From the NCBI GenBank assembly GCA_008933045.1, contig WBXJ01000055.1, positions 1-13,096 on the forward strand: 13,096 bases of DNA, written 5' to 3'. Under the pieces are notes generated by a model, which was given only the letters and a program-made list of their open reading frames with translations, had not been told where the DNA came from and did no database searches. The position numbers and the translations under genes were made by a program. The stretch is from Verrucomicrobiota bacterium. Lineage in GTDB: Bacteria; Verrucomicrobiota; Verrucomicrobiia; Limisphaerales; SXQI01. Below are positions 7,731 through 13,096 of this stretch, one piece after another (the stretch's first letter is position 1; every line of letters starts with the position of its first letter).

Positions 7731-8474
7731 ATGAAATTCCTGCAACTCTCCGTTGGCTCCATTTCAAAGGGTCATTCGAGAAAAAATACGGGGTTCACTT
7801 TGATTGAACTTCTCGTCGTCATCGCCATTATTGCCATTCTGGCAGGCATGCTTTTGCCTGCTCTCGCCAAGGCCAAAGAGAGGGGGATTCGGACGGTGTG
7901 CACCAACAATCAAAAGCAGATCATGCTGGCGGTCCAAATGTACGTGACAGACAATCAGGACTACCTGCCTCATCCCAACTGGGATAATCAACCGGGTTAT
8001 GCCGGCTGGTTGTATCGGCCCACGGCGAGCGGTGTTCCACCCGCGTTGACAAATCGGACTTTTGTCGACCAAGGGTTGCTGCGTTCCGCCATTAAGGGTG
8101 ATAACTCTTTTTTCTGTCCATTGGATAAAACAAACACGGCCTCCTACCGGAACCGAGGCATGAAACTCTCGAGCTACATCATGAACGGTGCGATCTGCGG
8201 TTACAAAATACGTCCCGAAGTTTACAAACAGACCCAGTTCAAAACGGATGCCATCGTGATGTGGCAGGCGGACGAAAGATCACCCGGGGATTTTAATGAT
8301 GCCTCAAGCACCCCGGCGGAAAACATCACGCGACTTCATAGCATCGGCACGACGGTGGGCCTCGTGGGTGGGAGTGTCGAGTATTTGAAAATCAAGGCGT
8401 TCGACAAATTAAAAAGCTATTACCCGGGCCGTTTATGGTGTGATCCCGGGAGTAAACGAGGCGATGGATCCTAG
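7731..8474 (+). CDS. Prepilin-type N-terminal cleavage/methylation protein (pseudopilin-like)
   Basis: The 247-residue product has a class III export signal: a basic leader (1-20), the motif GFTLIELL with prepilin-peptidase cleavage expected between G21 and F22, and E26 at mature position 5. A hydrophobic helix of about 20 residues follows (24-43). Then comes a globular part with C57 in TVCTNNQKQIMLAV, C129 in FFCPLD, and SSYIMNG (147-153). This is the layout of the large prepilin-like family of Verrucomicrobiota and Planctomycetota, probably exported by a type II secretion or type IV pilus system and held in the inner membrane. The typical C-terminal H-X9-DG motif is changed: H203, nine residues, then G213-G214. 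The frame is open far upstream into the peptidase gene. ATG at 7731 is chosen because it gives a leader of usual length; no good ribosome binding site is seen. The next gene follows after 13 bases. The exact role is unknown. Confidence 0.9.
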   Translation: MKFLQLSVGSISKGHSRKNTGFTLIELLVVIAIIAILAGMLLPALAKAKERGIRTVCTNNQKQIMLAVQMYVTDNQDYLPHPNWDNQPGYAGWLYRPTASGVPPALTNRTFVDQGLLRSAIKGDNSFFCPLDKTNTASYRNRGMKLSSYIMNGAICGYKIRPEVYKQTQFKTDAIVMWQADERSPGDFNDASSTPAENITRLHSIGTTVGLVGGSVEYLKIKAFDKLKSYYPGRLWCDPGSKRGDGS

Positions 8475-8477
8475 GAG
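8474..8477 (+). promoter_or_regulatory. Ribosome binding site of the small lipoprotein, overlapping the upstream stop codon
   Basis: GGAG at 8474-8477 shares its first base with the TAG stop (8472-8474) of the pseudopilin gene. It lies 10 bases before the TTG at 8488 and 16 before the GTG at 8494, so it favours the TTG start. The arrangement suits translational coupling. Confidence 0.6.
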
Positions 8478-8487
8478 TTAACCTGAT

Positions 8488-8862
8488 TTGAGCGTGAAGA
8501 ATTTGTGTGCCATTGTGGTGTTGGCGTTTGCCCTGAGTGGTTGTGGTCAGCCTCGGACGGAGGACGCGGCCGCGCTGAAAAAAGTCTTTGAAAAGCCTGC
8601 ACCCGGTCAGCAGAGCACTGAGTTTAGCGAAGTGAAAGGAGTCGTGGATCAAGCGATTAACGCCGTCAGTGAAGGGGATCTCCCTCGAGCGATCGAAACG
8701 TTAACCGTTGCTCGGCTTCAGCAAAACTTGAGCGATGACCAACGGGAAGCTATCCAAAATGTGATGGGTTCCGTCCAAACCCAATTAGCCAACCGAGCTG
8801 AGGCAGGTGACGTCGCCGCTAAGGAAGCTCTCGAGCGATATCGCGCCATGAAGCGTCGGTGA
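8488..8862 (+). CDS. Small lipoprotein of unknown function
   Basis: I do not recognise this 124-residue protein. It has a textbook lipoprotein signal: K4, a hydrophobic stretch (5-17), then the lipobox LSGC with the lipidated cysteine at C19. The mature part of about 105 residues is polar and looks mostly helical. A proline-containing linker (about 36-42) comes first, then amphipathic helices such as VVDQAINAVSEGDLPRAIETL (within about 51-71) and a charged end (KEALERYRAMKRR). The pattern of A, L and E/Q with a GDLPRAI turn resembles a TPR-like helical pair, but no family can be named. TTG at 8488 is taken as the start because of GGAG upstream; GTG at 8494 would remove two residues and leave the signal intact. 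It is probably co-translated with the pseudopilin-like gene, so it may help anchor or assemble that protein at the envelope. This is inference from position only. Confidence 0.75.
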   Translation: MSVKNLCAIVVLAFALSGCGQPRTEDAAALKKVFEKPAPGQQSTEFSEVKGVVDQAINAVSEGDLPRAIETLTVARLQQNLSDDQREAIQNVMGSVQTQLANRAEAGDVAAKEALERYRAMKRR

Positions 8863-8917
8863 CGCAGCCCTAATTCAGTGGCGAGGGTTTCTGTCCAAAC
8901 ATCGGTTTGTTCTGGAG

Positions 8918-8931
8918 AATTTGATCAAATT
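8918..8931. promoter_or_regulatory. 14-bp perfect palindrome just upstream of the ceramidase-like gene
   Basis: AATTTGATCAAATT reads the same on both strands and ends 6 bases before the ATG at 8938. Having no loop, it is a poor RNA hairpin but a plausible site for a dimeric DNA-binding protein. No regulator gene is nearby, so an operator role is conjecture. Confidence 0.3.
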
Positions 8932-8937
8932 AAATCT

Positions 8938-10200
8938 ATGAGAAAACTATTGTTGGTAATCATCGCCGCCTGTGTCTGGATTCCCACCATCGCTTGGGCA
9001 GAATTTCGTGCAGGCATCGCCGTGCGAATCGTGACCCCTGATCCTTTGCTGCCCGTCTCAGGCGGGGTAGGCCCATCCAATCCAGTGTCGCGCAAGGATG
9101 GCGACCTCAACGTGCGGGCCTTGGCGTTGGCAGGTGATGACTCGCGGATCGTTATTGTGAGCTCAGATTTTCTAGGGTTTCCTGCCGTCGTCGGTAATCG
9201 TGTGCGTGCACAAATTAAAGGTATCCCAGCGGAGAATATCTTGATCGGTGCCACACACACACACAGCGCGCCGGATTGTTACGGATTTCCTGACGGCAAA
9301 GGAAACATTGTGACGGACTTGAAATACATCGATTTCGTCTGCACGCGCATGGTGGAAGCGATCAATGAAGCTGTGGCGAAATTACAGCCGGCCAGCCTTA
9401 AAATTGCAACCGGAGCCGCAGTGGGAAAAATCGCCTACAACTACTACGCCGAGCAACTCTATGATCCACGCTGCAGCGTCGTGCAAGCCATCGGGTCCGA
9501 TGGAAAACCCTTTGCAACACTGATCAACTACGCCATCCATCCCGAGGTGCTGGGATCTGATGCGGGGACATTATCTCCTGACTTGGTGGGGCCGCTTTAC
9601 GATCGCATCCAAGAGAAAGGGGGCGGTATCGCCATCTTTATGAATGGTGCTCAGGGTGGAATGATCACTGCGGATAATCGCGCACCCAGCGGCAAAGACA
9701 TGCGCACGTGGGACGAGTGTTTGCGGATCGGGCAATTGCTCGGGGATGAGGCATTGCGCATCATTAGCAGTGCAGTGGAGCAGAAAAATCCGACGGTTTA
9801 TTGCACAAGCCAAAAACTAACTTTCCCTGTGGATTCGCCAATGCTTCGGGCGATCATGGCGGCTTCACCCCTAGGCTTGGGGGGTAAGGACAACACTCAT
9901 GTGACTACACAACTCAATTTGATCAACCTAGGAAACGCGCAGATTCTCACCATTCCAGGGGAGGCATTACCCAACATCGGGTACTACTTGAAACGCAAAA
10001 TGCACGGTGAGAATAACCTGCTCTTCGGACTCACCAATGATGCGTTTGGATATATTTTGACCAAGGAAGATTGGACGAGCTTCGAGCGTTACAACTACAT
10101 TTCGCGCACTTGCCTGGGTGAGATGACAGGCGAGATATTCGTTGAGGAATCGGTCAAACTTGTGAACCGCAGTCCCTCGCCCACCAAACTTAAGAAGTAA
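8938..10200 (+). CDS. Secreted neutral/alkaline ceramidase-like (N-terminal domain) metallohydrolase
   Basis: The 420-residue product has a cleavable signal peptide (K3, hydrophobic 4-18, AWA then E22). The rest resembles the N-terminal catalytic domain of neutral ceramidases, zinc amidases that split ceramide into sphingosine and fatty acid. By eye, the zinc ligands of the Pseudomonas enzyme (H97, H204, E411, Y448) match H107 in ATHTHSAP, H201 in NYAIHPEV, E342 in IPGEALPN and Y372 in NDAFGYI. The usual NAGN-S-PN nucleophile region is instead NGAQGGMIT (236-244), with no evident serine. The C-terminal immunoglobulin-like domain of full ceramidases (650 residues or more) is absent. Ceramide is thus not a safe substrate call; some other amide or ester, or a non-catalytic role, is possible. 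The frame is open 20 codons upstream from a GTG, but ATG at 8938 gives a clean signal peptide. It starts 75 bases after the lipoprotein gene and ends at a hairpin terminator. Confidence 0.87.
   Translation: MRKLLLVIIAACVWIPTIAWAEFRAGIAVRIVTPDPLLPVSGGVGPSNPVSRKDGDLNVRALALAGDDSRIVIVSSDFLGFPAVVGNRVRAQIKGIPAENILIGATHTHSAPDCYGFPDGKGNIVTDLKYIDFVCTRMVEAINEAVAKLQPASLKIATGAAVGKIAYNYYAEQLYDPRCSVVQAIGSDGKPFATLINYAIHPEVLGSDAGTLSPDLVGPLYDRIQEKGGGIAIFMNGAQGGMITADNRAPSGKDMRTWDECLRIGQLLGDEALRIISSAVEQKNPTVYCTSQKLTFPVDSPMLRAIMAASPLGLGGKDNTHVTTQLNLINLGNAQILTIPGEALPNIGYYLKRKMHGENNLLFGLTNDAFGYILTKEDWTSFERYNYISRTCLGEMTGEIFVEESVKLVNRSPSPTKLKK
9252..9265 (+). repeat. (CA)7 dinucleotide run within the ceramidase-like gene
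   Basis: Seven CA units in a row cover the codons for T106-H107-T108-H109, so the repeat itself spells the first zinc-binding motif. Gain or loss of one unit would shift the frame. The run is short for a real contingency locus. Confidence 0.6.
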
Positions 10201-10211
10201 AGGTACAGCAA

Positions 10212-10243
10212 AAAACTCGGCAAACTGAGGTTTACCGAGTTTT
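10212..10243. terminator. Bidirectional intrinsic terminator between convergent genes
   Basis: AAAACTCGG (10212-10220) pairs perfectly with CCGAGTTTT (10235-10243). Inside, after one mismatch, AAAC (10222-10225) pairs with GTTT (10230-10233) around the loop TGAG. The stem ends in A's on one side and T's on the other, so it can act for transcripts from both strands. It lies 11 bases after the ceramidase-like stop and 26 bases beyond the stop of the opposing cytochrome gene, where a shared terminator is expected. Confidence 0.75.
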
Positions 10244-10269
10244 GAAATTACTGCGCTAATACGAGCGAG

Positions 10270-10668
10270 TTACTTCGCTCCACTATCGATCCACGCACGC
10301 ACGAGTCCAATCTGCTGCTTCGAGAGCGGATCCCCTTTTCCGTCGGGTGGCATGATCTCCTCCACAGCACCTGAGATGGAATGCACCAAGGAACTCGTGC
10401 CGCTCTTGCCGACGACAAACACTTCACCGTTTTCGCCGCCTTTTTTAATCGCTGCAAGACTGTCCACTCGTAGTTTGCCCTTTTGCTTTTCCGCGCCGTG
10501 ACATTTAAAACAAGTCTTTTCAAACATCGGCTTGATGTCCTTGTCAAAAGTGACATCCGTGCGAGTTGATGCCGGTGGGACCTTCGTCATATCCACATCA
10601 GCAGCGGTGATTCCTACCAACGTGAGTCCAGCAACAGCGAGACCCAAGATCATTTGATTCTTCAACAT
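10270..10668 (-). CDS. Small exported c-type cytochrome (planctomycete-type domain)
   Basis: The 132-residue product has an N-terminal export signal (K3, hydrophobic 6-20, likely cut in TAADVD) and a single haem-c site CFKCH (C53, C56, H57). The surrounding pattern is F41-DKDIKPMFEKTCFKCHG, then KGKLRVD (64-70), and later IMPPDGKGDPLS with M106 as probable axial ligand. It ends in LVRAWIDSGAK. This is the planctomycete-type cytochrome c (PSCyt1-like) pattern. Such domains are usually fused to DUF1549/DUF1553 or other large partners, but here the domain stands alone after the signal. It should sit in the periplasm and carry electrons. The partner is not shown. It follows the Gfo/Idh/MocA gene on the same strand after 97 bases, a gap wide enough for its own promoter. 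ATG at 10668 has no strong ribosome binding site; the in-frame ATG at residue 6 is a less likely start. Confidence 0.9.
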   Translation of the reverse strand: MLKNQMILGLAVAGLTLVGITAADVDMTKVPPASTRTDVTFDKDIKPMFEKTCFKCHGAEKQKGKLRVDSLAAIKKGGENGEVFVVGKSGTSSLVHSISGAVEEIMPPDGKGDPLSKQQIGLVRAWIDSGAK

Positions 10669-10717
10669 ACGATACGCATTCTTAAACAGTCATCCAGTCG
10701 TTCGCAGTCTGTACCAA

Positions 10718-10747
10718 ACCTGTTCATATTCCAGCCAAAAAACAGGT
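10718..10747. repeat. Inverted repeat upstream of the cytochrome gene
   Basis: ACCTGTT (10718-10724) and AACAGGT (10741-10747) are perfect 7-bp inverted arms separated by 16 bases, within the gap between the dehydrogenase and cytochrome genes. There is no T-run for a terminator. The arms could be an operator or a weak hairpin; chance is possible. Confidence 0.3.
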
Positions 10748-10770
10748 CTGATGTGCCGCGAAACTTGGTT

Positions 10771-11919
10771 CTATAATTTAGTTTTGGGAACTTTTTCCCA
10801 CTTCTGAGTTTTGGCCGACTTCAGCACCGCATCACAGACGTATTGAGTGTCGAGTGCATCGCGGAAGCTGGGGCAAGGTTTCTCTCCCTTGGAAATTGCT
10901 TGGATAAAATCAGCGATTTGATGAACAAACGTGTGTTCATACCCGATCTGCAGTCCAGGCACCCACCAGTTCTTCATATACGGATGGTCGGAATCGCTAA
11001 TGTGAATGGAGCGCCACCCTCTCAGTTTTCCTTCGTCGCGATAATCGAAGTATTGCAACCGGTGGAGATCGTGAAGATCCCAAGCGATCGAAGCGTTTTC
11101 GCCATTGATCTCGAAGGTGTAAAGCGCCTTGTGTCCACGTGCATAACGAGTGGACTCAAATGTCGCCAAGGATCCGTTGTCAAACTTGGCAAGGAACGCG
11201 CAGGCGTCGTCGATCTCGACCTTTTGCACCTTGCCGGTCAGCGTGTGTTTACGTTCTTTAACAAACGTTTCGGTCATCGCGTTGACCGTGGTCATGCGTC
11301 CGTTCAGCCACAACGCCGTGTCGATGCAATGAGCCAGAAGGTCACCCGTGACACCGCTTCCCGCAACCTTAGCATCCAGACGCCACAATCCTGTCCCCCC
11401 TTGCGGGAGGTCCTTGGAAATTGTCCAGTCCTGAAGGAACTTCGCACGGTAATGAAAGATTCGGCCCAGTTTTCCTTCATCAATCAATTGCTTCGCCAGC
11501 GCGACTGCCGGCACGCGACGATAGTTGTACCACACCATGTTGGCGACGCCGGCTTTTTCAATCGCTTTCACCATCTTTGCGCCCTCTTTTCCATCCATGG
11601 AAAGAGGTTTTTCGCAGAGAATCATTTTCCCTGCTTTCGCCGCTGCGATGGCGATCTCGGCGTGAGTATTGTTCGGGCTACCGATATCAATCAAATCGAT
11701 ATCTTTACGTTCCACCAACTTGCGCCAGTCGGTTTCAATCGACTGATACCCCCAGTTATCTGCGAACGCTTGCGCTTTCGCTGCATCTCGGGCGCAGATC
11801 GCTTGCAACACAGGTTCATATTCGAGATCGAAAAAATTGCCCACTTTGCGGAAGGCGTTGGAATGGGTTCGTCCCATAAAGCCGTATCCAACAAGGCCGA
11901 TGCGTAACGGTTTTTTCAT
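10771..11919 (-). CDS. Gfo/Idh/MocA family NAD(P)-dependent oxidoreductase
   Basis: The 382-residue product is a typical cytosolic sugar or inositol dehydrogenase. The N-terminal Rossmann domain shows IGLVGYGFMG (7-16) for NAD(P) and the family signature CEKPLS (102-107) with K104 as likely catalytic lysine. The C-terminal beta-sheet domain carries WRLDAKVAGSGVTGD (179-193) and GDLLAHCID (192-200). D193 and H197 match the Asp and His partners in inositol dehydrogenase. This segment resembles levoglucosan and keto-glycoside dehydrogenase relatives, but the substrate cannot be fixed from sequence. The frame is open to a GTG at 11976, which would overlap the upstream gene by a few bases. ATG at 11919 is chosen because MKKPLRIGLVG is the usual family N-terminus, though no clear ribosome binding site is seen. 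It follows the isomerase gene by 49 bases on the same strand, so one transcript and one pathway are likely. Confidence 0.93.
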   Translation of the reverse strand: MKKPLRIGLVGYGFMGRTHSNAFRKVGNFFDLEYEPVLQAICARDAAKAQAFADNWGYQSIETDWRKLVERKDIDLIDIGSPNNTHAEIAIAAAKAGKMILCEKPLSMDGKEGAKMVKAIEKAGVANMVWYNYRRVPAVALAKQLIDEGKLGRIFHYRAKFLQDWTISKDLPQGGTGLWRLDAKVAGSGVTGDLLAHCIDTALWLNGRMTTVNAMTETFVKERKHTLTGKVQKVEIDDACAFLAKFDNGSLATFESTRYARGHKALYTFEINGENASIAWDLHDLHRLQYFDYRDEGKLRGWRSIHISDSDHPYMKNWWVPGLQIGYEHTFVHQIADFIQAISKGEKPCPSFRDALDTQYVCDAVLKSAKTQKWEKVPKTKL

Positions 11920-11968
11920 AGTCGTTTCAGAGATTCGATTAATTCTATTGAATGCTGACGAGGGAAAT

Positions 11969-13024
11969 TTATTCACGCCAACCGTGCGCGTCGCGGACCG
12001 CGATCATCGATGAAAGGATATTATTCCACGTATCCATTTGCATCATGACATCGTTCGGAAACATGCAACCATCCCAACAAATATGGCGAATGTTTTTAGT
12101 GGGCTGACCTGTCTCATCACGCAACCAAAAACCAGCGTGATGAGGGATGGTTAATTTTCCATTCGGATCATTGGCTAAACAATGGCGACCCGTCTTGTCA
12201 TGGGAACCCGACCCCTTCACGGTGGCGTCGTTTTGCGCCACATGAAAATCAAGGGTCCAAGGACGCAACGCCGCTGTCAGAGTCTTGAGTGCTTGATCTA
12301 ACTGAGCGGCATCCTTCCAATCATAATTCGCTGGAAGAATTGCATCCTCTGGGGCGTTGTAGCCCATCGTATACAAGAGCGTATGAGCCATGTCGGCCTG
12401 AAATCCCACCGTGCCAGGCCGATCGGTCAGCTCTAATAACCTCACCATCTCTCGCCAACTGTGCATTCCGCCCCAACAAATCTCGCCTTCTGCTGCCAAT
12501 TTCTCGCCAAAACTTTCCGCCACCGCGCCTGCCTCGCGAAAGGTTTGTGCGATGAGTTGGGTGTTGCCTTTCGGATCCTTGAGCCACTCCGAAGGACTCG
12601 CCGCCGAGTCGATCCTCACGACCCCATTCGGTCGAACTCCCAGATCACGAAGCTTCTTAGCGATCCGGCACGCCTTACGCACTTGCCCCACAAAACCCGC
12701 GCGTTCCTCAGCGTTGCCCATGGCGGATCCTCCGCCCGTCGGTGGCCAAACAGGTGCTACGACGGAACCCACGACAAACCCTTTCGCCTGGACCTTGTCT
12801 GCCAGCTTAGCCAGATCCTCATCGCTCGAGTCGATGCTGACATGGGGATCAAAAAGAAAAATATCCACACCATCAAACTTCACGCCATCAACGGAAGCTC
12901 GCGCCGTCAGATCAAGCATCGTGTCTAAATCAATCGCGGGTTCGGCTCCCGGGCCGCCTTTCCCCACGAGACCGGGCCACATTGCGTTGTGAAGTTTCGG
13001 AAAATTATTTGTATGCTGGCTCAT
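11969..13024 (-). CDS. Sugar phosphate isomerase/epimerase-type TIM-barrel protein
   Basis: The 351-residue product fits the xylose-isomerase-like TIM-barrel family of isomerases, epimerases and related dehydratases. Barrel strands can be followed through GVKFDGVDIFLF (47-58), FVVGSVVAPVWPP (83-95), GVVRIDSAA (134-142), EGEICWGGMH (179-188), VGFQADMAHT (206-215), TLDFHVAQND (257-266) and IRHICWDGCMFP (312-323). Acidic and histidine residues at strand ends (E181, H188, D211, H214, H261, D318) are candidate metal ligands. There is no signal peptide, so it should be cytosolic. It is the first gene of a minus-strand set with the Gfo/Idh/MocA dehydrogenase, a common pairing in sugar, inositol and keto-glycoside breakdown. 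The frame stays open to the window edge, so a longer protein cannot be excluded. ATG at 13024 is preferred because the 21 or more residues before it look unlike a protein N-terminus. The substrate is unknown. Confidence 0.85.
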   Translation of the reverse strand: MSQHTNNFPKLHNAMWPGLVGKGGPGAEPAIDLDTMLDLTARASVDGVKFDGVDIFLFDPHVSIDSSDEDLAKLADKVQAKGFVVGSVVAPVWPPTGGGSAMGNAEERAGFVGQVRKACRIAKKLRDLGVRPNGVVRIDSAASPSEWLKDPKGNTQLIAQTFREAGAVAESFGEKLAAEGEICWGGMHSWREMVRLLELTDRPGTVGFQADMAHTLLYTMGYNAPEDAILPANYDWKDAAQLDQALKTLTAALRPWTLDFHVAQNDATVKGSGSHDKTGRHCLANDPNGKLTIPHHAGFWLRDETGQPTKNIRHICWDGCMFPNDVMMQMDTWNNILSSMIAVRDAHGWRE

Positions 13025-13096
13025 GTGTTTATCAAGGTCTAGGCCAAACCGGATCGTATCCCGCCGCACCGAGCGGCAGTCGATCAAGTCTGATCC

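Noticed and set aside
8907..8935. Promoter-like pair TTGTTC and TTAAAT, 17 bases apart, before the ceramidase-like gene
   Set aside because: The -35 box matches the consensus at only about half its positions, and transcription would begin at or after the ATG.
10843..11907. Long open frame on the plus strand (354 codons) opposite the Gfo/Idh/MocA gene
   Set aside because: The minus-strand frame carries clear NAD-binding and EKP motifs; the plus frame is its mirror and resembles no family.
13063..13077. Short GC hairpin (GCCGC and GCGGC arms) near the window end
   Set aside because: A 5-bp stem in GC-rich sequence with no T-run and unknown upstream context is too weak to call.
1..13096. Mobile element, CRISPR, tRNA or defence cluster
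   Set aside because: No transposase or integrase motif, direct-repeat array, tRNA-like arm pattern or defence domain was seen on either strand; the Tm-1 kinship alone does not make a defence system.

Overview
The window looks like a chromosomal segment of a Verrucomicrobiota bacterium, perhaps near the Pedosphaera/Limisphaerales group. This is inferred from gene content, not from a marker gene. Suggestive are a planctomycete-type cytochrome c, a prepilin-type protein of the kind greatly expanded in Verrucomicrobiota and Planctomycetota, a stand-alone Tm-1-like (UPF0261) protein, a ceramidase-like secreted hydrolase, and a sugar isomerase/epimerase followed by a Gfo/Idh/MocA oxidoreductase. 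Base composition is moderate (near half GC by eye) and similar throughout. Several starts lack a clear Shine-Dalgarno sequence. I see no transposase, phage gene, tRNA, rRNA or CRISPR array.

Layout. (1) 1-3290, plus strand: the 3' part of purL, then purF, two steps of de novo purine synthesis, probably one transcript. (2) 3295-4509, minus strand: a Tm-1-like protein converging on purF with only 4 bases between stop codons. (3) 4651-10200, plus strand: a TerC-family membrane protein and then four exported or surface proteins: a probable prolyl oligopeptidase lipoprotein, a pseudopilin-like protein, a small lipoprotein and a ceramidase-like metalloenzyme. (4) 10212-10243: a hairpin placed to terminate transcription from both sides. 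(5) 10270-13024, minus strand: a TIM-barrel sugar isomerase/epimerase, a Gfo/Idh/MocA dehydrogenase and a small exported cytochrome c.

How the genes may work together. purL and purF act in one pathway. The isomerase and the dehydrogenase form a common pairing for oxidising and rearranging sugars, inositols or keto-glycosides. The pseudopilin and small lipoprotein are almost certainly co-translated, because the stop codon of the first overlaps the ribosome binding site of the second. The remaining neighbours share a theme (secretion and envelope enzymes) but no proven pathway.

No clear new defence or mobile system is visible. The best leads are the ceramidase-like protein that keeps the zinc site but seems to lack the serine nucleophile, the pseudopilin/lipoprotein pair with a changed H-X9-DG motif, and the lone cytochrome c beside the sugar redox pair. 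All gaps between genes are under 150 bases.
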